From Leptospira venezuelensis (GTDB taxonomy: Bacteria; Spirochaetota; Leptospiria; Leptospirales; Leptospiraceae), in the NCBI RefSeq assembly GCF_002150035.1, contig NZ_NETS01000007.1, positions 310,001 to 374,000 on the forward strand: a DNA stretch of 64,000 bases, given 5' to 3'. This document shows positions 1-9,135 of this stretch, in pieces. The notes beneath the pieces are model-generated. The model saw only the letters and a program-made list of their open reading frames with translations, ran no database searches and was not told where the DNA came from. Positions within the stretch are counted from its first letter, which is position 1; the number at the start of each line of letters is the position of its first letter. The translations under genes were made by a program, and so were the position numbers.

Positions 1-218
1 TTAAAAGACGCCACGCTCTGGAGTTTCTTCAAAAAGGGGACAAAGTTAAAGTCAGCCTTCGCTTTCGTGGTCGTGAAATGATGCATTCCGAACTCGGAAT
101 GAATGTAGTCAATCGAATGGTAGAAGATTTGAAATCGGTCGGTACTCCGGAAAGAGAACCAGTGTTAGACGGCCGCCAAATCGTTGTAGTTATAACACCT
201 CTTGCTGTAAAGCAATAG
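1..218 (+). CDS. infC: Translation initiation factor IF-3, C-terminal part (5' end outside window)
   Basis: Only the last 72 codons are in the window; the reading frame begins at base 3 and ends with TAG at 216-218. The translation reads ...HALEFLQKGDKVKVSLRFRG and then REM, which is the C-terminal 30S-binding domain of IF-3, the factor that prevents subunit re-association and proofreads the initiator tRNA. It lies 33 bp before rpmI and rplT, the classical infC-rpmI-rplT operon. In many bacteria L20 represses this operon; nothing in the visible part allows that to be judged here. Confidence 0.93.
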   Translation, partial: KRRHALEFLQKGDKVKVSLRFRGREMMHSELGMNVVNRMVEDLKSVGTPEREPVLDGRQIVVVITPLAVKQ

Positions 219-251
219 AGTAAATATTCAGGAATTATCGAGGTAGGGGAA

Positions 252-455
252 ATGCCTAAGCTTAAAACAAATAGAGCCGCAGCTAAACGGTTCAAGTTTT
301 CCAAAAATAATAAAATAAAACGGAAGAGTATGAACACCCGTCACATTCTTACCAAAAAAGGACCTAAAAGACGTCGTCGTCTTAGAGGAATGACTTTGGT
401 AGTGGATGCGGATTGGAAAGCAATCGTTAGACTCATGCCTTACGGAGTTCGATAA
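252..455 (+). CDS. rpmI: Large ribosomal subunit protein bL35
   Basis: A 67-residue, very basic protein starting MPKLKTNRAAAKRFKFS, which is the conserved bL35 start, with the late basic patch GPKRRRRLRG. The length is normal for the family. A good purine-rich ribosome-binding site (gaggtagggga) precedes the ATG. The stop overlaps the first base of rplT (TAATG), so translation of the two proteins is probably coupled. Structural component of the 50S subunit. Confidence 0.97.
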   Translation: MPKLKTNRAAAKRFKFSKNNKIKRKSMNTRHILTKKGPKRRRRLRGMTLVVDADWKAIVRLMPYGVR

Positions 456-808
456 TGCCACGCGCAACAAACGGAACCATACACAAGAATCGTCGTAAAA
501 AAATCCTAAAAACTGCAAAAGGTTTTAGAGGAGCAAGATCCAAGCTTTACAGAACTGCGAAATCCGCAGTAATGAAAGCGGGCCAATGGGCGTATAGAGA
601 CAGAAGAGCAAAAAAACGCGATTTCCGTAAACTTTGGATTATCCGTATTAATGCTGCTGCTCGTGAGGCTGGACTTTCTTATTCTCAATTCATGTATGGA
701 TTGAAAAAAGCCAATATTTCTTTGGATAGAAAAGCCCTGGCAGAACTTGCATTTAACGACAAAGAAACTTTCAACGCTCTAGTTGAAAAAATCAAGGTAG
801 CGGCGTAA
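455..808 (+). CDS. rplT: Large ribosomal subunit protein bL20
   Basis: A 117-residue basic protein, start MPRATNGTIHKNRRKKIL, containing the family signature around AYRDRRAKKRDFRKLWI. The long basic N-terminal helix binds 23S rRNA and is essential for early 50S assembly; in other bacteria the protein also represses its own operon. Its ATG overlaps the rpmI stop. It is the last gene of the infC operon, followed by two hairpins, the second a typical terminator. Confidence 0.97.
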   Translation: MPRATNGTIHKNRRKKILKTAKGFRGARSKLYRTAKSAVMKAGQWAYRDRRAKKRDFRKLWIIRINAAAREAGLSYSQFMYGLKKANISLDRKALAELAFNDKETFNALVEKIKVAA

Positions 809-824
809 TCAATATTAGCCCTTA

Positions 825-893
825 GGAAGGTCCGGTTTTTCGGATCTTCCCGCCTGAAAAAGCCCGTAATTCTACGGGCTTTCTTCGTTTTTA
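825..893 (+). terminator. Tandem hairpins ending the infC-rpmI-rplT operon
   Basis: Two stem-loops follow rplT. The first (825-850) pairs ggaaggtccg with cggatcttcc around a T-rich loop. The second (858-882) pairs AAAGCCCGTA with TACGGGCTTT around ATTC and is followed by TCTTCGTTTTT, a standard rho-independent terminator. Confidence 0.88.
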
Positions 894-978
894 GAAAAAA
901 AGGTTTTTCTCTTTTTCAGAAAGATGAAAAATGGGATGGATTTTGCCGATTTGGCGGGTCGGAAATATTTAGGCGGAA

Positions 979-1006
979 TTTCGCTCTAAGTGTAATTTTA
1001 TAAAAT
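979..1006 (+). promoter_or_regulatory. Possible promoter for the ZapB-like/zapA operon
   Basis: TTTCGC (979-984), a 16-bp spacer and TAAAAT (1001-1006) lie 36 bp before the ATG at 1042, just after the upstream terminator. The -10 box is good but the -35 is poor, so this is a guess based on position and partial consensus. Confidence 0.35.
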
Positions 1007-1041
1007 AAACCACTCCGATAAAGGAGAACGAGGTTCGCACT

Positions 1042-1710
<669 letters not shown>

Positions 1711-1715
1711 TTTTT

Positions 1716-2015
1716 ATGAGTGAAAGAGTCAAAGCTCGGATACTGGGCGACGACTATACCATCGTAGGCGATACCGATCCGGAGTATATCCATAGGCTCG
1801 CCGAATTGGTGGACCGAAAAATCCGTGAGTTACAATTGGGAATGCCTAATGCTCCTAAATTGAAACTCGCGGTGCTCGCTGCTTTAAACTTCGCAGACGA
1901 ATTGGAACAATCCAAAAATCAATCAAGCGACTCAGGACCTTCTTCTCCAGAAGCGGAAGAAAAGACCAAAAAATTGATCACTCTTTTGGAAGAAGGTCTG
2001 ATCGGAGATCTTTGA
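1716..2015 (+). CDS. zapA: Cell division protein ZapA
   Basis: A 99-residue protein that starts MSERVKARILGDDYTIVG followed by a D-PEYI-RLAELVD-KI segment, the usual ZapA N-terminal globular domain, then a helix (LKLAVLAALNFADELEQ) for dimer and tetramer formation. ZapA cross-links FtsZ filaments in the cytoplasmic division ring. The end is charged and poorly conserved. It sits between the ZapB-like gene and a formyl-THF cyclo-ligase, a neighbourhood (zapA-fau) shared with many bacteria. Confidence 0.85.
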   Translation: MSERVKARILGDDYTIVGDTDPEYIHRLAELVDRKIRELQLGMPNAPKLKLAVLAALNFADELEQSKNQSSDSGPSSPEAEEKTKKLITLLEEGLIGDL

Positions 2016-2016
2016 T

Positions 2017-2604
2017 TTGGTTTCTAAATCGGAAGCCAGAAAAAAGATAAAATCTCTTCTCTTGGATATTCCTTCCAGGAAGGAAAAAGAAGAAAGTATC
2101 CGCGCGAGTCTTCTGGAATTTCTGAGACATAGCTCATCTTCAACCCAATTAAAAATCATCTCTTATGTTGCTGATGATTTTGAAATTTCTCCTTTTCTAC
2201 CGTTAGGCCCTGCTTTACAGTTAGGAAGTTTTGGTTTGGACATATTTTTTCCAAAAGTAACAAATTCAGGACTTGAATTTAAATCGGGTTCAGGATTTTC
2301 CCCAGGTGCCTTTGGCATTTTAGAGCCTACGGGAGAAGCTATCCTCCGGCCGGAAGATGCGGATTGGATTTTAGTCCCTGCTTTGGGGTGGAATCAGGAG
2401 GGGGCAAGGCTCGGAAGAGGGAAGGGATTTTACGATCGTTCTCTAAAGGATATACTTTCCGAAAAAATGATTGGCCTTTCTTTTGAGGACCTATACCCTT
2501 GCGATTTTTCCGCGGAACCCCATGATCTGAAAGCAGGTACAGTGATTACGGAGAAAAAAAACCATTGCTTTCCCGGTAAAATGGGAGAAAAATCAGTCGG
2601 ATAA
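2017..2604 (+). CDS. fau: 5-formyltetrahydrofolate cyclo-ligase
   Basis: This 195-residue enzyme makes 5,10-methenyl-THF from 5-formyl-THF and ATP, recycling the dead-end folate. Diagnostic motifs are GILEPTG (substrate loop), VPALGWNQEGARLGRGKGFY followed by DR (the conserved glycine-rich/YDR loop), and an early basic stretch SEARKKIKS. The start is TTG at 2017, one base after the zapA stop, so it is translationally linked. Length is normal for the family. In many bacteria the 6S RNA gene lies between zapA and this gene; here there is no room for it. Confidence 0.87.
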   Translation: MVSKSEARKKIKSLLLDIPSRKEKEESIRASLLEFLRHSSSSTQLKIISYVADDFEISPFLPLGPALQLGSFGLDIFFPKVTNSGLEFKSGSGFSPGAFGILEPTGEAILRPEDADWILVPALGWNQEGARLGRGKGFYDRSLKDILSEKMIGLSFEDLYPCDFSAEPHDLKAGTVITEKKNHCFPGKMGEKSVG

Positions 2605-2629
2605 TTCGATAGGGAGTTTCTTTTTCAGG

Positions 2630-2684
2630 GGGCTCCGTGTCGACAATGTACTAAGCCGGAAACTTGAGCCCAAAGTTTCCGTTT
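2630..2684 (+). other. RNA structure between fau and cheW, possible pseudoknot or attenuator
   Basis: A perfect hairpin pairs GGAAACTT (2658-2665) with AAGTTTCC (2673-2680) and is followed by GTTTT. Its loop contains GAGCCC (2666-2671), which is fully complementary to GGGCTC at 2630-2635. The two pairings could coexist as a pseudoknot. It might be a weak terminator for fau or a leader element for cheW. No known riboswitch class was recognised. Confidence 0.4.
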
Positions 2685-2709
2685 TGAAAGAGTAAGTGGC
2701 GGAGAACCG

Positions 2710-3204
2710 GTGAAAACCATAGATAAAAATAACCACGCGGAACAAAACCAAGAAGAGAAAGAACTGGATACAATCCAGGAATTTCTCACATTCGAAGTGG
2801 ATAAGGAAATTTTCGGGATCGATATTCTTTATATTCACGAGATCTTAAAACCGGTGCCTATTACAAGAATTCCTAATGTCGAAGGTTTTATTCTCGGAGT
2901 GATTAACTTAAGAGGTGAGATCATTCCTATCATGGATCTAAAGGAACTTTTTGGATTAGGTTTTTGTGATATTCTTCCTTCCACTCGGATCATTGTAGTT
3001 GTCACTGGAGAAAAAAGGGCAGGTCTCCTAGTCGACTCAGTTAAACAAGTTGTTAAGATCCGCAAAGACAAGGTCAGCCAAGCGGACGAAGACCTGAGTG
3101 TAAATTATAGCGAACTTATAGAATCAGTCAGCCAATTCGAAGAATCTCTTATCCTAAACTTGAATCTTTCCAAGGTAATGGATTATGCTGGGGAGGAGGC
3201 GTAA
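2710..3204 (+). CDS. cheW: Chemotaxis coupling protein CheW
   Basis: A 164-residue CheW with a charged N-terminal extension of about 22 residues before the domain begins (IQEFLTFEVDKEIFGIDI). It contains the conserved core VINLRGEIIPIMDL and the AGLLVDSVKQVVKI segment. CheW bridges chemoreceptors to CheA in the membrane-associated array. The start is GTG with GGAG five bases upstream. The next gene, cheA, starts directly after its stop codon, so the two are one transcription and translation unit. Confidence 0.95.
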   Translation: MKTIDKNNHAEQNQEEKELDTIQEFLTFEVDKEIFGIDILYIHEILKPVPITRIPNVEGFILGVINLRGEIIPIMDLKELFGLGFCDILPSTRIIVVVTGEKRAGLLVDSVKQVVKIRKDKVSQADEDLSVNYSELIESVSQFEESLILNLNLSKVMDYAGEEA

Positions 3205-6200
3205 ATGGCAGGAGTACTTGGCGAATACACAGAACTCTTTTTAGAGGAATCTGAAGACCAGATAGAAGAACTAAATGCGAATCTTCTGAAACTGGAAAAG
3301 GACCAATCCGATCCTCAGACTATCAATGATATTTTCCGTGCGGCTCACTCTTTAAAAAGTTCGGCTGCTTTCGTTGGATTGTACAATCTTTCCGACCTTG
3401 CTCATAAGATGGAGAATCTTCTCCAAAGTATCCGAGATGGAAAACTTGCAGTTAATCTATCCCTGGTAAATCTACTATTCCAATGTTTTGATTTGATCAA
3501 GAACGTGATCGTGAATGTTGCCGCTGGTAAAAAAGTGGATACTCCTTATACGGATATGATCCAAAGACTGGAAGCATACGAAAAAAATCCGGATGTGGCC
3601 TCCGCTCCAAGTGGGCCTGCAAGATCCGTTTCTCAATCCTCTGCTCCAGTTGCAAAACAAGAAGAAATTCCAGGCAATGGAATTGATCTGGATGCAGACG
3701 ACCAAAAAGAAATTGAGGAAGTACTACGCAACGGTTCCGGAAAACCTTGGCTCTTAAAAGTGGGACTCAAAAAAGATTCTCCGATGAAGGGCTTACGTTA
3801 TACTCTTATTGTCCAAAACCTTAAAAATTTAGGCCAAGTATTTCGAACAAAACCAAGCGCGGAAGAGTTGGAGAATGGAACAGAGGCTCCGTATCTTTCT
3901 ATACTGATCGTAAGTTCTGAATCCCAAGAGGAACTCACCAAAGCTGCAAACGTAGACATGGTGGAAAATCTGATGATCCAGGAATTTAAACTTAGTGGTT
4001 ATTCTGAGTCTGGAGTTTCTTCTTCCTACCAACTCGACGAGGAAGAGAGAAGTACTGAGGCAAAAGTTACTTTAAAAAGTATTAAAGTATCTTCTGACAA
4101 ACTGGATCAACTCATGAATAATGTGGGTGAGCTTGTAATTACAAACTCTGGCTTCCAGAAAATTTATGATGATCTTCTTCGCACATTTGGGGATGATCAG
4201 TTATTCAACGAACTCAAAGGTCGTATTGATCTAATCAATCGTATCTCTAAGGAGCTTCAATCCGGTATTATGAATATCCGGATGGTCCCGATTTCTACGG
4301 TATTCCGTCGTTTCTCTCGTTTGGTTAGAGACCTTTCTTTAGAAACAGGGAAAACAGTTGATCTGGTCTTAAATGGAGAATCCACTGAGCTTGATAAAAA
4401 AGTTATCGATGCATTGGGAGAGCCGCTTCTCCACTTGATCCGAAACTCTGTCGATCATGGTATCGAATCTCCGGAAGAAAGAAAAAAATTTGGTAAACCT
4501 GAAACCGGTATCGTAGAGCTGAACGCCTATCAAGGCGGCAGCAATATTATGGTAGAGATCCGTGATGATGGTCGCGGATTGGATTTGGAAAAAATCCGCA
4601 GAAAAGCAATTGAGAAGGGACTCGTTTCTGAAACCGATGCTGCTGCTTTAGAAGAAAGTGATATTTACCAATTCATCTTCGCTCCTGGTTTCTCCACTGC
4701 AGATAAGATAACCGATATTTCTGGTCGCGGTGTTGGAATGAATGTGGTGAATAGCCTCATCCAAGAATTCAAAGGTAAAATCCTGATCCAATCTCAGAAA
4801 GGATCCGGAACTTCTTTCGTTCTGTCATTCCCTCAGGCACTTGCAATTATTCCTTCTATCCTGATCGTAATGGAAGAAGAAGTTTACGCTTTCCCTCTAT
4901 CGGAAGTGAACGAGACCATAAAGGTAAACAACGAACAGATCACTACTCTGGAAGGAAACGAGATCATCAATTTGAGAGGAGAGGTTCTTCCTATCTACAG
5001 ATTGAATCGTATTTTGGGTCTTCAGGACAAAACGGATAGAGAAGAATTCCCGGTTGTTATCGTTCAATACAAAGGCCGCAAGTTAGGCTTCATGGTAGAT
5101 GAACTTGTTGGAAAACACGAAACAGTCATCAAGTCCTTGGAGAAAAACTTCAAAAATATCAAGGGACTTACTGGAGCTTCCATCATGGGAGATGGAACCA
5201 TCATCATGGTTCTAGATATTCCAGGACTTGTTGAATTTGCTGCCGAGTTGGAAGAGAATGCAAGATATGTGAACTATCATCTTGAAACGATGAAACGTAT
5301 CAGCACGATCCGAACCATCGAAACGGAAGAAGAGAAGTATATCCAAAAAACTTCTAATCCTACTAACGTTTATAATCATAAATTACATGAGATCACTACT
5401 CGAGAAAGAGAGCGTCGTAAGAAGAGCGAACGTAAAAAATCGGAAGAATCTAAAAAGGTAATCGTAGCAAAAGAAGAACTCGAAAGAGAAATTTCTTCTA
5501 CTCCGATCAAAACCACTATGGAGATCCGACCTTCCGAGGAAAAATTAATCACTTCTACTGAAACTCCTTCTGAACTTTCTTCCAATACTGCGGTTCTGGA
5601 AAGACCAGCTGCCAAAAAAGAAGGAATGGAAGAAGCTTACAGATCTCATATCAACGAATTGATCTCAGATTCTCCAGTTTCTGACGAAGAAAGAAAAAGA
5701 GCGGATCATATTATCGAAGGTTTCTTAGAACAGAAAAAACAGAGAATGATGGCTGTTTCTCACTCTAAGGAATTTACAGGAAACCTGAGCAAGGAACAGA
5801 TCAAGAAGATCGAATCTGTAGTTAATACAGGTATGATGAATGCCGGTATGGTGCTCTCTCAAATCCTGAATAGGAACGTGGATCTATTTATTCCTGAAAT
5901 TATCATGAATGATAAGGAAGGTTTGGCATCCGAGATCCGTTTTTCTGACGATAAATTCTACGGAATGAAAGTCAGAATGACCGGCGATCTGAACGGGAAT
6001 ATGCTTATGATGTTCTCCAGAGAGAACGCCAAAAATTTAGCTAGAGAACTTTTAGATTCTAATCCGAGCGGAGACGTTTTAGATGATGATACTAAGAGCG
6101 TTCTGTCTGAGATCGCAAACATAGTTTGTGCCTCCGTTTTGAACTCTATTTCCAATAAGGCGAAAGTGGGTGTTATGCCGGATGTTCCGGAACTTGTGGA

Positions 6201-6357
6201 AGGAACCTTCCTGGAAGTTTTGGATGTTGTTAAACCGGAAAGAACTAAGTTCTTAAGTATGCTCACTGAATTTAATCATGAGGGAAACAACCTGTTGGGA
6301 GTACTTTTATTCCTTCCGGACTTTGATGAACTCATGGATTTGCTTCCGAAATTTTAA
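3205..6357 (+). CDS. cheA: Chemotaxis histidine kinase CheA with C-terminal CheC-like domain
   Basis: A 1050-residue hybrid. An HPt domain carries the phosphorylated His48 (AAHSLKSSAAFVG). A middle region, about 165-270, may be a CheB/CheY-docking domain. Dimerisation helices start near 289 (KLDQLMNNVGELVI). The ATPase follows with an N-box near 409 (HLIRNSVDHGIE) and GRGVGMNVV near 507, then a CheW-like domain (about 530-680) and a charged linker (about 700-840). Residues from about 848 to the end match the CheC/FliY/CheX phosphatase fold: a first helix motif like NTGMMNAGMVLSQ whose usual Glu is a Ser, and a second motif S965-x3-E969-x2-N972 with Pro992, close to the CheC active-site pattern. 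So one protein may both make and remove the phosphate signal. The fusion is seen; phosphatase activity is inferred. Confidence 0.93.
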   Translation: MAGVLGEYTELFLEESEDQIEELNANLLKLEKDQSDPQTINDIFRAAHSLKSSAAFVGLYNLSDLAHKMENLLQSIRDGKLAVNLSLVNLLFQCFDLIKNVIVNVAAGKKVDTPYTDMIQRLEAYEKNPDVASAPSGPARSVSQSSAPVAKQEEIPGNGIDLDADDQKEIEEVLRNGSGKPWLLKVGLKKDSPMKGLRYTLIVQNLKNLGQVFRTKPSAEELENGTEAPYLSILIVSSESQEELTKAANVDMVENLMIQEFKLSGYSESGVSSSYQLDEEERSTEAKVTLKSIKVSSDKLDQLMNNVGELVITNSGFQKIYDDLLRTFGDDQLFNELKGRIDLINRISKELQSGIMNIRMVPISTVFRRFSRLVRDLSLETGKTVDLVLNGESTELDKKVIDALGEPLLHLIRNSVDHGIESPEERKKFGKPETGIVELNAYQGGSNIMVEIRDDGRGLDLEKIRRKAIEKGLVSETDAAALEESDIYQFIFAPGFSTADKITDISGRGVGMNVVNSLIQEFKGKILIQSQKGSGTSFVLSFPQALAIIPSILIVMEEEVYAFPLSEVNETIKVNNEQITTLEGNEIINLRGEVLPIYRLNRILGLQDKTDREEFPVVIVQYKGRKLGFMVDELVGKHETVIKSLEKNFKNIKGLTGASIMGDGTIIMVLDIPGLVEFAAELEENARYVNYHLETMKRISTIRTIETEEEKYIQKTSNPTNVYNHKLHEITTRERERRKKSERKKSEESKKVIVAKEELEREISSTPIKTTMEIRPSEEKLITSTETPSELSSNTAVLERPAAKKEGMEEAYRSHINELISDSPVSDEERKRADHIIEGFLEQKKQRMMAVSHSKEFTGNLSKEQIKKIESVVNTGMMNAGMVLSQILNRNVDLFIPEIIMNDKEGLASEIRFSDDKFYGMKVRMTGDLNGNMLMMFSRENAKNLARELLDSNPSGDVLDDDTKSVLSEIANIVCASVLNSISNKAKVGVMPDVPELVEGTFLEVLDVVKPERTKFLSMLTEFNHEGNNLLGVLLFLPDFDELMDLLPKF

Positions 6358-6373
6358 ACACTAGGATTTTGTC

Positions 6374-7456
6374 GTGGTAGGAACTCCTGCGGACGGGTCG
6401 ATTCGGGTCGTGATTATAGACGACTCTCTTTTGGTGAGAAATATTATTTCGGACCAGATTAAAAAAGAAAGTCGGATCCAAGTTATAGCAACGGGTAAAA
6501 CCGGAGTGGATTGTATTGAACTAGCCACTAAGCTTAGACCAGACATTGTAATATTAGATGTAGAAATGCCCGTGATGGACGGGCTTACTGCGCTCCAAGA
6601 ACTGCAGAAACGAAAATTGGGTATTCCAGTAATGATGCTCTCTGTTTTGACACAACATGGAGCGGATGCAACTTTCAAAGCATTAGAATATGGAGCAATA
6701 GATTTCGTTCCGAAACCTTCTTCCAGTAACCAATTTAATCCGGAAGAAATCGGAACAGTTCTCAAAAATAGAATACTCGCTTATTTCGATAGCTTACGAC
6801 CAAGTCATGCGGGTATTGATCCCAAAAAAATCGTAGATACGGTCAAAAGTAAAATTTTCAAAGATGGAAAAAAAGTCGTGGAAGCGGTTTGTATTGGGAC
6901 ATCAACCGGTGGTCCGAAAGCATTACAGACAGTTTTTTCTGATTTTCCGGAGAATTTTCATCTACCAATTTTCGTCGTACAACATATGCCTGTGGGTTTT
7001 ACGAAAGCTTTCGCTTCTCGTTTAAATGATCATTCTAAAATCACAGTAAAGGAAGCCGAGGACGGAGAAGAAGTTCGTCCAGGAACTGGTTACGTGGCGC
7101 CGGGTGATGCACATTTGAAGATCGAATCTAAGGCAGGACGGAAATGGATTGCCTTAGGTAGGGAAGCGTTAGTAAATGGACACAGGCCCTCAGTCGAAGT
7201 TTTATTCGACAGCGCAATCCGGGAATACGGGAGCGCCTTAGTCGGTGTGATTATGACCGGCATGGGAAAAGATGGAGCGGCAGCGACTCTCAGAATGAGA
7301 GAGACTGGAGCTTCTACTGTTGCCCAAGACGAGGACAGCTCCGTGATCTTCGGAATGAATCGCCAAGCCATCGAAATGGGTGGGGTTCAGTTCGTAGAAC
7401 CAGTAAGCGCAATAACATCAAGGATACTTTCCATTCTCAAAGAAAGGGGAAACTAA
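6374..7456 (+). CDS. cheB: Receptor methylesterase/deamidase CheB
   Basis: A 360-residue protein with a receiver domain followed by the CheB esterase. The receiver keeps its phospho-acceptor Asp62 (ILDVEMPVMDG) and the acid pair in IIDDS. The esterase has the catalytic triad in the usual motifs: Ser177 (GTSTGGP), His204 (QHMPVGFT) and Asp300 (MTGMGKDGAAA). It removes methyl groups from chemoreceptors to reset sensitivity. It starts with GTG 16 bp after cheA and ends 2 bp before cheY. Confidence 0.96.
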   Translation: MVGTPADGSIRVVIIDDSLLVRNIISDQIKKESRIQVIATGKTGVDCIELATKLRPDIVILDVEMPVMDGLTALQELQKRKLGIPVMMLSVLTQHGADATFKALEYGAIDFVPKPSSSNQFNPEEIGTVLKNRILAYFDSLRPSHAGIDPKKIVDTVKSKIFKDGKKVVEAVCIGTSTGGPKALQTVFSDFPENFHLPIFVVQHMPVGFTKAFASRLNDHSKITVKEAEDGEEVRPGTGYVAPGDAHLKIESKAGRKWIALGREALVNGHRPSVEVLFDSAIREYGSALVGVIMTGMGKDGAAATLRMRETGASTVAQDEDSSVIFGMNRQAIEMGGVQFVEPVSAITSRILSILKERGN

Positions 7457-7458
7457 TT

Positions 7459-7809
7459 ATGGCCAGAATTCTCGTAGTAGACGATGCAAAATTCATGAGG
7501 ACCATGGTGAAGGACGCACTCGTCGCCGGAGGGCATGAGATCGTCGGCGAGGCCGAAAACGGAAATATCGCTGTCGATCAGTACAAAGCGATCAAGCCGG
7601 ACCTAGTCACCATGAGAGAAAAAGACGGGATCGAAGCAGCCCAGGAAATTTTTAAATTAGATCCGAAAGCACGTATCATTATGGTAACTGCTCTTGGTCA
7701 GGAAGAGCTTCTTGCGAAAGCGATCAAGATGGGAGTGAAGGATTTCGTAGTAAAACCTTTCTCACCTGAAAGATTGCAACAGGCGGCAGAAAAAGCACTG
7801 AATTCATAA
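7459..7809 (+). CDS. cheY: CheY-type receiver lacking the phospho-acceptor aspartate
   Basis: A 116-residue single receiver domain. The acid pair Asp8-Asp9, the Thr in VTALGQ and the Lys in VVKPFS are all present. The loop after beta-strand 3, where the family has VTMDITMP-x-x-DG, reads VTMREKDG: four residues including the phosphorylated Asp (expected at about position 53) are missing. At the DNA level the junction is caccATGaga at 7610-7617, as expected if one copy of a short CACCATG-type repeat had slipped out in frame. The rest of the gene is intact and well conserved. In the usual pathway CheA phosphorylates CheY to control the flagellar motor; this copy should not accept phosphate. A strain mutation or assembly error is possible. 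Confidence 0.9.
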   Translation: MARILVVDDAKFMRTMVKDALVAGGHEIVGEAENGNIAVDQYKAIKPDLVTMREKDGIEAAQEIFKLDPKARIIMVTALGQEELLAKAIKMGVKDFVVKPFSPERLQQAAEKALNS

Positions 7810-7813
7810 AGAG

Positions 7814-8590
7814 ATGGAGAGAGAAAACGCCACACAATCCTTCGTAGTTCAATGGAACAATTCCGAAGGTGGTATTACAGAGGGACCTTTAAGTCTTCTC
7901 TGGTCTCTTATCGAAAGTTATAAGGTGGATATATTTGAAGTATCCCTTTCTCAAATCACCCAGGACTTTCTAAACTTCATTAAGATTTCTGCAAGTATCC
8001 ATATAGACATGGGGGCGGAATACGCTCTTATGGCTGCTAATTTAGTTTATCTCAAATCCAAAGCTTTATTACCCGATCCAGGTTTCGAAGAAGAAGATTA
8101 TGATCCTCCTCTTCCGCCTGAATTGGTCGAAAAACTTCTAGAACATAAAAAATTCCAATTAACCGCCCAAAAAATGGGGGATGTGGATAAGGTACAAGCT
8201 GGAGTATTCTCCAGGGAGACCAATCAGGTCATAGATGAGTCAGAATCCTGGCTGGATCTAAGCCTTTTAGATCTGATTTCCGCATTTAACGAGATCTTGG
8301 AAAAACGGGAAGATGAAGGCGAGATTCCCGCTTTACTTACCGCGCCCCACCGGTATTCTGTCGAGGAAAAGATGGGTACCATTTCCGAACTGCTCGTCGA
8401 ACGTTCGGATATCTCTTTCGAAGAATTGTTTTCTACGGTCAAGCCGGAGAAAGCCGAGATAGTAGCCGTCTTTCTGGCAATGTTGGAGCTCTGCAAACAG
8501 AGAATTGTATCCATACGCCAGCATCGCACATTCGGCGAAATCCGTATATTCTTGGTGGGAGAACCGTGGAACGCGACAAAGCCGGCTTAA
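7814..8590 (+). CDS. scpA: Segregation and condensation protein A (kleisin)
   Basis: A 258-residue ScpA. The N-terminal part has the family signatures GPLSLLWSLIESYKVDIFEV (which binds the SMC neck) and YALMAANLVYLKSKALLP. An acidic linker follows, and the C-terminal winged helix binds the SMC head. With ScpB and SMC it forms the condensin that organises the nucleoid. The gene starts 4 bp after cheY and overlaps scpB by 25 bp. No smc gene is in the window. Confidence 0.93.
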   Translation: MERENATQSFVVQWNNSEGGITEGPLSLLWSLIESYKVDIFEVSLSQITQDFLNFIKISASIHIDMGAEYALMAANLVYLKSKALLPDPGFEEEDYDPPLPPELVEKLLEHKKFQLTAQKMGDVDKVQAGVFSRETNQVIDESESWLDLSLLDLISAFNEILEKREDEGEIPALLTAPHRYSVEEKMGTISELLVERSDISFEELFSTVKPEKAEIVAVFLAMLELCKQRIVSIRQHRTFGEIRIFLVGEPWNATKPA

Positions 8591-9135
8591 AAGGACTGAT
8601 AGAAGCGCTACTTTTCCTTTCCGGGGAACCGCTTAAACTAGCCAGTATCGCAAAATCCATAGACTGTGAAAAACAGGAAGCTCGTGATATATTGGACGAG
8701 CTGATCTTGGATTACCAAGAGAAGGACGGAGGATTCGTTCTTAGAGAGATCGCAGGCGCTTACCAATTTTCTACGAACGAAAAATATTCTGAAATTTTAG
8801 CAAGACTCTTCAAAGAGAAGAAGAGGGAACAACTTTCACGTTCCAGTTTGGATACTTTGGCGATCATAGCCTATAAACAGCCGATCACATTATCTGAAAT
8901 TGATGATATACGAGGGGTTTCTTCCAGAGCTATGGTAACTTCTCTTATATCTAAAAAACTAGTGAAACCGGTTGGTAATAAAGAAGTTCCTGGAAGACCT
9001 GCATTGTACGGAACAACTAAAGATTTTTTAATACATTTCGGATTAAATAAACTGACCGATTTACCTGCCCCTGTGGAAGTGAAGGAATTAAAATTCGAGA
9101 ACCTGGATGATTTGATAGAGAATGGCCAAGAATAA
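8566..9135 (+). CDS. scpB: Segregation and condensation protein B
   Basis: A 189-residue ScpB, the winged-helix partner that dimerises on the ScpA linker. Family motifs include LIEALLFLSGEPL near the start, then LSRSSLDTLAIIAYKQPIT and EIDDIRGVSS, and the late VPGRPALYGTT. The start codon is GTG at 8566 inside the end of scpA, giving 25 bp of overlap and probable translational coupling. Its own 3' end overlaps pheA by 14 bp. Confidence 0.93.
   Translation: MERDKAGLKGLIEALLFLSGEPLKLASIAKSIDCEKQEARDILDELILDYQEKDGGFVLREIAGAYQFSTNEKYSEILARLFKEKKREQLSRSSLDTLAIIAYKQPITLSEIDDIRGVSSRAMVTSLISKKLVKPVGNKEVPGRPALYGTTKDFLIHFGLNKLTDLPAPVEVKELKFENLDDLIENGQE

Noticed and set aside
1900..2100. 6S RNA between zapA and fau, where it sits in many bacteria
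   Set aside because: The two genes are one base apart, so there is no room. The 106-bp gap after fau is too short.
2600..2710. Known riboswitch before cheW
   Set aside because: No motif of a known class (for example cyclic-di-GMP) was recognised; kept only as an unassigned structure.
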